DNA from: Lepiota brunneoincarnata
Lineage: Eukaryota; Basidiomycota; Agaricomycetes; Agaricales; Agaricaceae
NCBI GenBank assembly: GCA_023014365.1
Contig: JAEBUN010000027.1
Location: 310,001-374,000, forward strand
Direction: 5' to 3'
DNA: 64,000 nucleotides
The position numbers and the translations under genes are program-made. Positions 1 through 11,807 of this stretch are shown piece after piece (within the stretch, counting starts at the first letter, position 1; every line of letters begins with the position of its first letter). A model generated the notes under the pieces. The model saw nothing but the letters and a program-made list of their open reading frames with translations, had not been told where the DNA came from and did not search any database.

Positions 1-900
1 AATCTTTGCGCATTCGCGACTCACCGGTCGCAGCAACAAGTGTCCGTTTTCACTGGAGTCGCGTGTAGTCCAGAGACTGAAGTATAATGATAAAGTCGCT
101 CTCTGTGCGACTGGTCCACAGATCCGTGCTTCGAGTGGCCCTCTCTCGTCGCCCCCGCAAGAGCCAAGAACCACGCGTATACCCAGTGAATCAGACCTGA
201 CCACGAGATTCAGTGTCATTATAGGCTATAGCAAGTATCTGCCGTGACCTATTGATGTCTGTGTGTCCATTCGATTTACATATAGAAAGGGATTATGGAA
301 GGGAGACTCGCCATCAACGATATCACCAATAAGTGCGCCACAGGGATACGATCCCCCTTACGAGGGTGCCCACTCGCGTATCCGCTAACCTCGCAACGAA
401 CAGCAATCGAAACAATCTGCGCCAGCAGGCTCCGTCATCAAGTTGTCCAACACCTTGGTATGATTCCTCCCTCGAATTGTCGAAATAGGGTTTTTCTGTA
501 GGATCACGTTCTGCGTCTTCACGGCTTGCACTCTCCGCTTCTCCATGCCGTGGAATCTGGCAAGACACCCGGGCTAGAAAGATGCTTACATGCGGAGATC
601 AAAAGACGAGTGCCACGGCTATAAAAAAGGTCATCAGCCGGATCAGAGGCAATTAAGGCTACATACCTCGAGGATTGTACGTCACAATCTACCTATGAGT
701 CGTATGATACTCCACAGCCCTAGAATAAGAATAACAGGGCAGGTGATGCATTACATGGCTTGTCCTCCACTCTTCGTTTCATATGTTTCTCCGATCAATC
801 TTGAAAGTAACAAAACAGGGAAGAGCACACAGGTGAAAATTTCCGAGTTCAGCCTGTACTCCCAGACCCTGCAACCTGTAGCGAAATATAACTCGCCTTT
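1..900 (+). repeat. Dispersed repeat R1, copy a
   Basis: Bases 1-23 and about 392-900 match 9348-10020 at roughly 80 percent by eye, for example the stretch around 420-470 against 9400-9450 and around 605-840 against 9760-10000. The two matching parts are separated here by about 370 bases (roughly 23-390) that copy b lacks, so copy a carries an insertion or copy b a deletion. Near 590 this copy lacks the LTR-like insert found in copy b. No protein function is recognisable. The short reading frames inside, including an antisense one starting MSCQIPRH in both copies, are best seen as repeat sequence. Confidence 0.6.
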
Positions 901-1450
901 CAGCACCATATTTCCTTGCTATGCCACCAGGGCCGCCTGAATGGGGAAACTAAACCAGGACCGAGCCAAAACCACCAAAGACACCTGGGCCTCAGGTGCC
1001 AGCACTGTAATCGCCTAATGTTCTCGGAATCTTGTTTGTCAGGTAGGGTGTGAACTAGTGTGCTCTTCATAGCACACTGAGCCTGTGATACGATGATCAC
1101 GACTGTTGCTTAGTAGTACCGGGTTGTCTACAATGTATAGTGCTGACCTAGAAGGATTGGGGGGACAATCAATATAATTGATGGGTAGATATAACCGAAG
1201 TGAGGGCAACGATTTGTTGAGATGAGCCGCCAGCGGTGACAGGTTCAAAAACGTCTGAAAATACATAAAACAACAAAAAACATAGCCGAGAGTGATACAC
1301 CCACTAAAGTCATCGAATTCCCTCGCGTCTGTTGCGGTACATACGTCTGATTCGGGCTCCTATGCGGAAGGCGCTTAGCCCGCTTCTCCCCGAGCATCGC
1401 AATCAGCCCCCCACACGACGCACTCAAACCCTTGTTGATATCCTGTTGAT
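856..1450 (-). repeat. Dispersed repeat R2, copy a (inverted)
   Basis: The reverse complement matches 33.89-34.45 kb and 39.46-39.96 kb over 450-550 bases. It shares the segment with 'actttagtgggtg', the 'ggctatgttttttgtt' stretch, a 'caacgaatcgtcgtcctcact'-like block and the 'ctgaggcccaagtgtctttggtgg' block with only scattered differences. It abuts and slightly overlaps R1 copy a near 856-900. The other two copies belong to the tandem GMC/F-box duplication, so this is the only copy outside that array and the only one in inverted orientation. No terminal repeats or coding capacity are evident. Confidence 0.65.
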
Positions 1451-1589
1451 ATTGCCCACGATTGAACTACACGCTTGTACTGTATGTCTGTCACACCCGA
1501 AGTCTGTATACCCCTTGCATCCACACCAACAGTGCCTGGGCATGGGCCCAGAGTATCTCTGCTGACTCCAACTTCCTCCGCAATGCCGC

Positions 1590-4277
1590 CCTAAGCATTT
1601 TCACCTTCCCCACTCCCACTTGCATCACTCTCGGTCTCATCCTCACCTTCATCCTCGCTATTGGCTTCGCCTTGGTTGTCATCCTCTTCCTCCATTCTTG
1701 CACGCAGTGAGCTCCTGAATGACTTGACAGACCCAGGTCGTGAAATAGTCACAAGGTGCTGACCCGTCTCTTCTATCAACATCGCCGATCATGTACATAC
1801 CTCCTCCTGCAATAGGGAGAGGCAGCAATACTTGCAATAGAAAACCCACTCTCCTGCCGCAACAGCCCGAATCCGGGCTTTGTCACTGGGTGCCTTGAGC
1901 TAGCGATGCCATCCGGATTATTTGGTAACAGGGACTTCAAAATTCCGAATGGAAAATACACGACACCACCAATGACTTTGTTTGCTGAGCCCGCGATCGC
2001 ATCGACCTGTTGTTCAACACGACCGCGAAGGGAGCCTGGGATGCCGTCCGCGGACGCCAGTGGTGTTTCAACCGTGACTGGACTACGGGTAGCGGGTATA
2101 GGTGTGAGGTCAACCGTGCCGGGAATAGTACGGGTCAGTAACGTGTCCGCTTGGGCGCATTAAGCGCCATGAGGGGAGCATGCCTCATAACCTTGTCACT
2201 GTCGCCCAACCCGAGCGCGGCCAGATCAACATTCTCCAGGAACTCAGCAACGGCCATGAGATTGATTAGACAATAGCTCTCCTCCCCTCCAAAAGTCTGG
2301 TTTCTGAATCGCTGGGTGAAGGGTAGGTTTGACACGGGGTGGGGTGGGTTTGCCTTGACAACAGAATAGATGATCATTGCGAGGAGGACACCCCCCGACA
2401 CATGCAGTAGCTTCCTTCTGAGCGGAGCACTACTGAAATAAGGGGTGGTGCTGATGGAGGATGGTTCGATGATGGTGCCAACGATATCGGCGAAAGTTCG
2501 CCCCCCTGCGATATAGAGCTGGTTTCTTTAGTGGATCAGGCGGAGGAGCCTGAGGCGGGTGAAGTCACTGAAGATGGAGGTACATCTCTGGTTGGTTTCG
2601 GAGTATCGAGCGTCGTGATGGAGGCAACTGGTAATGCCTCAGCTGGTGGTGGGGTGCCCTTGGTTATGGCAATCGTCAACGGCGATCTGGTAATACCGTT
2701 GTGCCAGGCAGTCTTTAGCGCTGCCTCTTTCTTTAGAACCCTTGACTCCCGTTCTGACATCAACCGTATTGGGGGGTAGTCGCGACGGACCATCTTGGTG
2801 ACTTGGAATCAGCATACAGGTTGCCTCACGATCCCGCAGCACTCACCTAAGTTTATGAGCTGCAACCAAAATGGCAGCCTTATCCCCAGGACTGCGACAG
2901 ATGCTGAGCTGTGTGAGCACTGCGACGTGTCAACCCTGAAGCTCCGGAGTCTCGCAAACATGAATGAGACTCACTCTCGCCACACGCTTGCACCACGGAA
3001 TTAACATCTATCCCTATGTCCCCCACCTCAATGTCAAAATGTTCCAGCCAGAGATCCAACATATTCAGCGCTGCGACATGATCAAATAGCACCTCGTCAT
3101 GCGATGCATCATCCGTCAAAGGTTGCATGAATAATCTATGGCATAGCTGCAGGAAGTGACATTCGGAGAGAATAAATCGAAGACACATACCGATTATAAA
3201 ACAACGAACATATCGTTCTTTCAACACTCTCCAGAACATCTCTAACCCTTCCCTCACTCTCCATTCTCTCCAACAATTTCTTCTCTACATCTTTCTCCAC
3301 ATCCCCATCCAAATCTTTTTCACCCTTCTTAGGTGAAAACGGCACCCCACCCGCCTGGATATCTTTGCTCCAACTACCTATAGAACTCCCGCAATCGCCC
3401 AACAGCATCATCCGGAGCTTCTTCATTCGGGTTGATGATATATACTCTTTCGTCTCAGCTCCACGTTCCCGGTTTGGCGGTGCACGTATGTAGGTTTTAT
3501 TAAGGGCCCTTCGAACATCCCTGTGTTGAGTCCTCTTATCGATGAGATGGCAGAGATTTCAAGTATCGTGTGTGGGCCTGCTGCTGCGGATGGAAGTTGA
3601 AGGAGAGGCTGTAATGGGTGGTGTCACTGGTCGGACATTGTTGCTGCCAAATAGGGATGCGAATGGGTTTGGGATGCGAGATTTTGGATGTGGAGCATTA
3701 GAAAGGCTGGGTGCACCACAGGCACCTGGGCGTGGTGGTAGGGGCGGCTTAGCGGTTATGGGAATTTGTGGTGGTAAGGGGAGGGTTGTGCCCCGAACAA
3801 CGACGCCCACGGAAGGGTTGATCGGCCGCTGAGCGCCAGGGACCGCGAGAGGAAGGGGGGGAAGTTTCAGTGAAATTGTCATCCGGGTAGCAGGATCTAA
3901 GAGGTCTTGGAAGAATCTCGAGGTTGGGCGGAGGGTAGAACGAAAAATTCCTTTGTCACTAGCCTTCGTATATGTGAGAAGAGGAGCGCTAGATATAGAA
4001 ACCACGCTTACCTATCCAGAGTCCCCCATAGACCCGAAAGGGCGACAACCGGCGCGTTCTCTTGCGAGAGTCCGTCGGGCAAGATGACATGATCCCTCGA
4101 GAAATCCGGCGTTAGTTTATCGTAAAATGAAACTAGTTCAACAGGAAGCAATAGCGTGGCCCGTAGATCGGTCAAAGCTGAATAAAATCCATTCTGAATT
4201 TCAACACAAACCTTCCCAGTGGTGATCGCACTCCAGATTTCCGACCATTGCTCGCCTGCCTCGTTCCCAAGCACCAA
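1590..4277 (-). pseudogene. VPS9-domain Rab5 guanine-exchange factor, frame-disrupted
   Basis: Read from 4277 downward, an N-terminal exon (around VILPDGLSQENAPVVALSG) is followed by a proline-rich part (4005-3560). The VPS9 core follows: SHDEVLFDHVAALNMLDLW near 3060, LSICRSPGDKAAILVAAHK near 2870, DGPSRLPP near 2780, then ANPPHPVSNLPFTQRFRN and ESYCLINLMAVAEFLENVD near 2350-2240. An acidic tail ends near 1591. VPS9 domains load GTP onto Rab5-type GTPases at endosomes. Several introns are clean, for example gtgagt...cgtcgcag between ACGE and LTQL. The frame breaks at a run of six C on the minus strand (2771-2776), where five would keep it, and again before ANPPH and after DSDKVM. The 5' end was not found. 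It could be a real gene with sequence errors. Confidence 0.6.
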
Positions 4278-5356
4278 TTTCTCACCCTACACTGCTCGTA
4301 TGCAGTCCAGCATTCCGAGCAGCAGCTTTGGCGTTGGTAAGCTGAGGCTTGGTCGTTGCGTCTCCCTGGAGATGCTATGTTGGTGGGCGATGGACCGTCG
4401 TCCCTATGGACACTGCTCGATGGCGGGGTGTGTATGGCACGTATCTGGGGTTTATAAGCTCACCCCTAGTACCCGCTCCTTCGTTGGGTGGTGACACTGT
4501 ACCTGATGGCAGTGGATGTGCCTCATGGGACGGTCGGCTGTTGCATCAGCGAACGCTAAATTCTGACCGCCCAACAGATTTCTTGGACACGTGATCGTCT
4601 CTTTTTCTTTTTTTTTTTATGTACTCTGCATTTATATACCGCAAGCAAACTAGAGCCAAGACGCGGTGGGCCCACTGTATTAACAGACGGACCCCCTCGA
4701 GAGGTGAATTATCTACATGGGTGAAAGTCTGAAAAAAATGTGGTCGTCTGTAGCGTTGATTTGTTGCATCCGTGCACCCTGAGTGCGCCCAATGGATGTT
4801 GCGGGAATTTCGCTCTCTGCGCTTGATATTGTTGCAAGGCGCGCTCCCGCTATGAGCCTTGTGTTGGGTTGTGACAGTTCTAGTGAGCGCAAGACATGAG
4901 GTATCACATCATAGCATCGACCATGTATCCCAGCCTCCCAAAAAGACTGCCCAGTAACTGGCTGCCGACAGAGAGAAATCACGAGCTCTGGACGACACTG
5001 CGCTGCTATGCTTGTTGTAACGCAGAAAGATAGGCCAATACTAAGGTGGGTGGCTCAGGCTCAGACTTTCACCCCTAGACCCTAAGTGAACCCTGCTACA
5101 GAATGACAGTGAGCGGCAGGGTGAGGACCTATCTGTTCTGAACACTGCCGGTGTACTGGCTTGATGGCTGGTGACAGCAAGAGGGGAGTGCCGAACTGTG
5201 GTCAGGAGATGCATGGTGGATCAGAGAGTATAAGAAGATTGTTCAAACATCCACAGGGAACATTGAGGCCTACCGTACCGCTGATCACCTCTTCATGCTT
5301 CCCCTCACGAGAATTCGAGATCATGTTGTGATTATTGGAAATACAAAACATCATCT
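4278..5356. other. Intergenic, no supported gene
   Basis: The first part probably holds the missing 5' exon of the VPS9 gene: a splice-acceptor-like 'tgtag' precedes GEKLVLGNEAG on the minus strand near 4290. The rest contains short unsupported frames and a T-rich run near 4600-4620. Nothing else was recognised. Confidence 0.4.
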
Positions 5357-8300
5357 CTATGGAGGGAGAAGTGCCGGCGAGGAAGGATCGTCGATAAACT
5401 CAACTAAAATGTTTTGGAGCGTATAACTACCTTCGATCACAAACAACTCCAACTCGTGTTTCCCCACCTCAAAGACCAAGTCAAACGCGAAATTGCATAG
5501 TCGAGGTTCATCGAGGGGAATTTCGTCATTCCGGATCCGGCCAAGTTCAATGCCTCCTTCTTGAATTGACAGCGACGTAGGACCGGTTCGGTAGTGTAAC
5601 AATCTGATCTTCGGGCGTGCTGGGGTTCCAATGAATATCATGAGGTGCGCGATTGTGTGGTTTCCATCTGCCACTGCTCCCCTGCCGATTATGCGAATTG
5701 GAGTAAGATAAAATGTTGATGAAGTGGCGACTTGCTGTGTCCACCAATACTCGCGATTGCGTTGAATGAAAGGGAGAACAATTTCGTCGTGGGAAGTATC
5801 GCTGAGGTAGAGCAGATGGTCATTTTCCTCGATGGTGAGGCCTTTTTTTACATTGATCACGGTGCGAGTGAACGGTTTTTGGATGACTTGATAAACAACA
5901 TCGGGGTGACAAAGTATGACGTTGTAGACAGTCGCAACACTGAGTCTTGCAGCAAGCAGCCCGTGTTCACGCGGGAGGTATTGAAAGTTTGCGAACCTTG
6001 AGTAAACACCCGAGGCTGTCGAGAGAGCATACTCTGAGTACGCCTGATCCAATTGGCTCAGATTCACATCCCTAATCTGGTCAATTCCTCTTCTCCATCT
6101 CTGTCCATATGGCATCCAGAGGGGAGCTCCGACGTTTCAGTCTCATCTGTATGTCTGCCAGAAGCTCGCGGTTAGCAGACAAAGGAAAGACCCCTGGGAG
6201 GTCATCCTGTGGACCGGGAACATTGCCGCCCGCGACCACTGTCTCCCATGCCTCGTTGATTAACTCCTGGGACCTCCGCCACCACTCTCGAGCATTCTCC
6301 ATATTTCCCTCCACGGCTCGCTTTGCTGCTATCTCCATCCTCCCTTTCGCTTGCGCCCCTTCACCCTCCAATCGCTTCTTCCGTCCAGCAGACCACTCAA
6401 GGGAAAACCAGTCCCTCATCCATTCTCGCCCCTTCAACTTGACGACCATCTCAATATGTTCTTCCATTCGTGAATCAAGCACCTCCTCCTAGTCCTACTG
6501 ACATCTTCAACAGAGCCAGCTCGTGTTTCTGCCACTCTACTGCCATCCAAGCTTCCAACTGGTCCAGCTCCAACTGTTTGCCTCGTTCGTTTGTCATCGG
6601 CTCTTCATTTACAAAATGGCAGTCAAGCCAAAGCATCCTTACGCATCACCCCCATGCCCTCTACAAGCCAGTCACTCCACTGTTTTCATGAGCCTTCTTT
6701 TGAGGTGGTGCTCATGGCCCCGTTGTAGATACTGATTATCATGCTCCAAGGAGTGGCCTCGGCGTGAAGGAACTGTGTTGGGTCACCCTTCGTTCCAGGG
6801 CCTTGGCTTCAAAACTCCACTTCATGAGCAGCGGTGCAGATAGTGGAGATACAGATGGATAAGGCGCCGTCGTCAGACCAGAAGGCTGATATCATGGAAG
6901 GGGGCCGGGATGAAATCAGCCGGCCAAGCCACGGCACGAGCGTTTTGGTGAAGCGCTGGGTTTGTCGATCTAGGGGTCGATGTGCCTCGGGACCAACACG
7001 GTTCAAGGCACGCAACAGAGAGTCGTAATGATCTGTTAGATCACTCAGAAGAACGGGATAATTTATCTTCCAGGGATGCTTGTCGCCGATCTCTGAGAGT
7101 AACGTAGCTTGCATTTCCACCTTGTCCATGTCGGGGTCGATGGAGCAATTAGTGTACACAGTTCTCCCCAGCTCTCGGTATACCACAAATGCCATACGCT
7201 CGTTTGCATCGAGTACGGTCATAAACAGGTGCTTCTGCCCTTTGGCACCAGATAAAGTATAATATAACACGATATTTGGATAACCCTTGAATTGTTCCAG
7301 CGGACCAGTATAGCGAGTGATGAACTCGAGGAATCGCTGTTCTGGCATTAAAGGGAGGGTATTGTCGAGCAGGTCCACATCCTTTTCCGTTGTGACCAAA
7401 GGTTCATGCTCCGTCAATTTCAGATGTATGGTGATATCGCTCTTCTCGTCCCATCCAGGATTCCATGCCCATAGCAAAATCCGCACTACGGAGAGCGCAA
7501 CCTCTACCCCCAGCCAGATTGCAGGGCCGTTGGACGTGCTGTTAGAAGCGAGTGTAAATGATCCAATATATCCAGCTATAGCTGCAGGAATCGCAAGTAA
7601 AAGGACTATCCATGAGGAAATGATGAAAATCCAGTCTCTGACGGGGCTAGGAAAGTGTGATTTGCGTTGGTTCCGCAACTGCTCCAAAATATCATCACGA
7701 TTGATCGCCGTGAATGGATTATCAGGGCCTTGCATTGAACTCGGAGTTTGCACCCGAGGTGGGGCAGGAGACAGAGAGACAGTATCCTCGGGCGGTTGTA
7801 TAGGAATGGAGACATATGATTGAGTAGGAGATTGGGGTGGAGAGGGCGAATCGTCGGGTGGCTGTACCAAGATAAGATACGATTGGGCCGGAGAATGGGG
7901 CGGGGAAGTCCTGGGGCTCCTTTTCTGGTGCATTTGACGAGGAGGGTATCTCGGGAGGGTGAGGAGATTGGACATATTGAGACGACTTTGTCAGATAGCT
8001 CTCGAGGCTCCAGAGGCACTCCTCAGCAATGAAATCTCGATTCCACAGAACATGGTCGTGACTCTGAAGACGCAGCTCGGGCCTATCGATCTCTTTTGCT
8101 TGGAGATCGCGCAGAAGTTGCCGATGCAACGTCATGAAGATGATCCGATTCTTCATGATGGAAACTGACACGAGATTGGATAAGGAACTGGCAGCTAACC
8201 GAAGCTAGGCAACTGCCTAGTGTGCGCACAAGCGGGAAAACCCATCCCAATCCCCCCGCACCCAGAACAAGATGGAAATAGGGTGTATAACTCAGCACAG

Positions 8301-8775
8301 CAGCAATGATGGTACACAGGACAAGTTGGGCATTCCACCAGAAAGACTTCCATTCGATCGTAAGGTTCTCTGGATTGTCGATGTGTTTTTCGTTGAGCAT
8401 CTGTATTAGCCGGCTCTCTGCGGTATAGCGTTTCTTATCCATCGCAATCATAGGAGCAACCGTCCCCATGGGCTTGAAACCAGCGTCGTCGAGGACTCTA
8501 GCTCCGCACCACCGAAATCCCGAAAATGCGAGCGATAGTTTAGGTGAGCGGGAAAGCTTGATAGACGGGATGGAGATGCTTGCGACGAGGACAGATATTC
8601 CAGTCTTGATGATACCCGGACTGCCGAATAGGGAGAGAGGCGCAACGGCAGCGTAGAGGTATCCTCCCTCAAGAGCCGAACCAACGTGCTTTTCACACTG
8701 TTCAGTTCCAATTAGAGGCAGGAGAGCAGAAAGGTCCTGTATTCCACCAGTCAATGTCCCGCCAAAGTCCGACAT
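5357..8775 (-). pseudogene. Large multi-pass membrane protein, copy 1 (frame-disrupted)
   Basis: The start MSDFGGTLTGGIQDLSALL at 8775 opens a 600-nt block. It encodes hydrophobic segments (YAAVAPLSLFGSPGII; LVLCTIIAAVLSYTPYFHLVL) and then a conserved block LWNRDFIAEECLWSLESYL. A proline-rich linker follows, then two strong membrane segments (FIISSWIVLLLAIPAAIAGY; WLGVEVALSVVRILLWAW) near 7600-7450. A charged helical part (6482-6081) and a C-terminal beta-rich part ending near 5357 (LVFEVGKHELELFVIEGSY) complete it. The same order occurs in copy 2 at 51.9-55.2 kb. Frames change near 8165, where GTCAGTTTCC has one base more than copy 2, and again near 7915 and 6800-6480. Some changes may be introns, but at least one is a true length difference. 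Function is unknown; I do not recognise a named family. Confidence 0.6.
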
Positions 8776-9347
8776 CGCTATAGAAGCTGTGAGTGGGCAC
8801 GATGTGTTGGACAGATATACACCTGACCTTCGTTGGAGGAGCTTTAAATGTAGATAGATGGATTGTAGATAGCGGAAAGACCAAAAGAGTTATTCTGATC
8901 TGAGGCCAGGATAATTCACAGCGACGGGTATTCTTACCTGGGAGTTTGGGACAAGAGGGCCTCTTGGCGCTCTTGTTCAATCGAAGGATTGCCTGAGGAG
9001 GAATCAAACTCTCACGGGTACGCCTCCAACGCACTGCCCGCACCGAAAACATTAGTGTCCAGTTTTAAATTCCCTGTCATGGATTGATAGCGTGTTATCG
9101 CCGGATCACCGGATTTTCAATCCTAAGATTGACGCCCAGTAAACGAAATCTTGAACGCCCCAAAGTCATTATCCGACTGCCCTCGATTTGCTTCAAGGCT
9201 TGATCCTGCGATATAGCGAGGCATGCCTAAGAGGCTTCCGTGAGTCTTGCAATTATAAGGGCCAAAACTTTTGCAGGGGGGAGGCAAACGCGAACAGAGC
9301 GATGATTTCAAGCAGCAAAGGAATACGGATTCAAACCATATTAAAGT
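8776..9347. other. Upstream region of membrane gene copy 1
   Basis: This is the 5' flank of the minus-strand membrane-protein gene and the start of repeat R1 copy b. Only short unsupported frames are present. Confidence 0.4.
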
Positions 9348-10020
9348 AATCTTTGCACAATCGCGATTCAACCGCAACGAACAGCAATTCAAACAATCCG
9401 CGCCAACAGGCTCCCTCATCAAGTTGTCCAACACCTTGGCGTCATTCCTCCCCCCCCCCAAAATGTTCAGAAGGCGCTCTGCGGCTTCACGTCTTACACT
9501 CTCCGCTTTCATGTGCCGTGGAATCTGGCAAGACACCCAGGCTAGACAGACGCTTACATGCGTCGGTGTAAGCCCACTGGCTTACTTCATCAAGTAGGGT
9601 AGTATAAATAGTGGCGAGCTCATGTAAATAGGTAATTCTTCCTTGACCTTCGAATACTATCTCTTGTCCTGCTCATTCTCTGGTCACTCCCCCTTTAGTG
9701 AGGTCGCCCGCCGACAGGCGCCCTTTCAGTCGGTCATACTGCACGGTTCAGCATCATACAGACGAGTGCCACGGCGATCAAAGGGTCATCAGCTGGATCA
9801 AAGGTGATTAAGGGTACATACCTCGAGGGGTGTACGTCACAATACGCCTATGAGCCGTATAATACTCCTGCAGCCTAGAAGGAGGCAAGTGATGTATTAC
9901 CATGGCTTGTCCTCCATTTTTCGTTTCATCTTTTCTTCAAATCTTCGATCAATATTGAAAGTAACAAAAAGGAGAGAGCCTATGGGCGAAAATTGCTGAG
10001 CTCGGCCTGTATCTGTACTC
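9348..10020 (+). repeat. Dispersed repeat R1, copy b
   Basis: Second copy of the repeat that starts the window. It keeps the 5' joint that is interrupted in copy a but carries a 194-bp LTR-like insert at 9567-9760 that copy a lacks. A run of nine C lies near 9451-9459. Confidence 0.6.
9567..9760 (+). mobile_element. LTR-like insert (candidate solo LTR)
   Basis: It begins TGTAAG and ends CATACA. It contains a TATA-like TATAAATAG near 9605, and its first 20 bases include the 7-bp inverted repeat GTAAGCC/GGCTTAC. It is absent at the matching place of repeat copy a, where 'cttacatgcg' continues after about 10 bases into 'gacgagtgcc'. The TG...CA ends and a promoter-like interior fit a short fungal LTR. 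A clean 5-bp target duplication is not visible (gtcgg against gacga), so the boundaries could be off by several bases. Confidence 0.45.
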
Positions 10021-10757
10021 CCTCGTCTGTCTTTGAAACGGTCCCTGTCAATACCTAAAGCTCATCAAAAAGTGAAATCGTCATGATTAAAGCGGAATAT
10101 CGATACGCACGTGACCGTGGGTGTTGTCGTGTTGTCATTAGGCACGTCGACTGACAGTCCAGCGTAGCCTGAGCGGGGAAAAATCGAACATTAGTTCAAA
10201 CACTGCATATTTATTATGCGTCTTGGTTACTCGACATATCTCTTCCAGGATGTTCCAACACTCCCTCGAACTCACTGATTACACTGGAACCAAAGGTCTC
10301 TTGGTCACTATTCACGCCCTCATTGAATCGTGTTCCGACCTAAGCAACCGAGGAGAATTGGTCTATTACTAGGCAGCTGAGGCCTACCACCACGGAACCG
10401 TATGGAACCGAGCTGTGTAGATCGATCATCTGAAGTAAATAATATGCTCACATCAAAGAAGGGACCGACCGAAGATGTATGTGGAAAGACAAGATGAATG
10501 GTGTGCAGCGTTCGACTCCTAAACACCTGCTCTCATAGTAAGGAATCAGATTCGCGCCGTTGGGGACTAATGAATGACGAAACATAAATTCAGCGTCTAA
10601 TGTCAACATTACAATCAAGTCTAGGAGGCGTGATTAATACAATACAGACAACGGGTTGCAGGCTGTCGCGTTTATACCGGCCGGCACTACCCATTCACCT
10701 GCGACGTTAACCCCATAATTTACACCAGGCCCAAGTATTTTCCCATAAGCGCGATAA
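10021..10757. other. Intergenic, no supported gene
   Basis: This is the 3' flank of the DUF7137-type gene. No coding or RNA feature could be supported. Confidence 0.4.
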
Positions 10758-11467
10758 TCATCGCAAATCGAAGCGTAGCAGGTGCAACCCAGAGAGAAGG
10801 ATAACAAGGAATGAAGTGGCAATACCCACGAACGCAGGATGCGCCACAGTAGATATCACTCCAGCATTCAAAGCGTCGTGTGTCCAACCTGGCGGATATA
10901 ATTGGGATCAAATGAATCCAATTGATAAAAAAAAAAAGCCTTTTCCTACCATCTGATAGTGCAGTATACGGCTGTGGCGTATAAAGCGCAAACTGCAGCT
11001 GGTCAAACTGCTTCAGGAATCCCGGCCTCGGAACTGCGCTCGGACCCCTCTCATCCCAAATGCTCAAAGTACACGTCGCCGGGGGCAACGGCTGTTGTGG
11101 ATTATTCGTCTGCCAGGCATTGAGATCCCAAAGCACCTGCGTTGCTGTACCGGGAATGATTCCGTCCGTCGGTCCTACAGGGTATGTATTCCCATTCTCG
11201 CATATCGCGGACACGGTCAGGGATGTGGGACTTCGTAGGACGGAAGTGAGGTTCCAGCCGAATGTGACTGTCTGGCTAGGCGCAATCTTGTAGAAGGAGA
11301 CGGCGGTTTGGGGAGGTTCGGTCATTAAGATGCCGCCTGCGGGAGCGTTGGGTGGGATAACGATGGCGCTCTGGGATGTTGTGGGATGCGGAGGTCGTTG
11401 AATTGGCATCTGTCCCTGTTGGACTAGGACCGGGAGTGGTATTCTGTCCGGGTTGGTTCTGCGACAT
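10758..11467 (-). CDS. DUF7137-type secreted/membrane protein
   Basis: The core reads KIAPSQTVTFGWNLTSVL, SPTSLTVSAICENGNTYPV, DGIIPGTATQVLWDLNAW and FALYTPQPYTALSDG, the pattern of the fungal DUF7137 beta-sandwich domain of unknown function. A 61-nt intron at 10949-10889 (gtagga...ccgccag) joins SDG to WTHDALNAG. The last exon encodes a single C-terminal membrane segment (AFVGIATSFLVILLSGLHLL) and stops at 10758, so the domain probably faces the exterior. The frame starting MSQNQPGQNTT at 11467 does not run directly into the core: a frame change lies near 11390-11410. The true start and any signal-peptide exon are therefore uncertain. Confidence 0.65.
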
Positions 11468-11807
11468 GGTGGTTTATGGTTGGAAAATTTCTCCATTATT
11501 GTCCTGCAAGGAGATTGATGGGAGGGCACACCAGGGTTGCATCGCAACCAGAAAACACTTGTTGATTGATCCCAGTCGCTATGACTTTGAAACACTGTGA
11601 AAATACAGCCAGAGTCTCTTTTTACATCTGCCTTCCTCTGGATCTTATCTGGAATGTGAGCGCATGTTGTTCGGCTTAACTCACTGAAGAACGCCCTTCA
11701 GAGAAGGACGTGTTATTTGGCTCAGGGACAATAGCCAAATAAAGTGCAACAGTTGGATCCATCCCATTACTCACTCGCTCCTTCGCCCTGGTCATGGGGG
11801 GGTCGGA

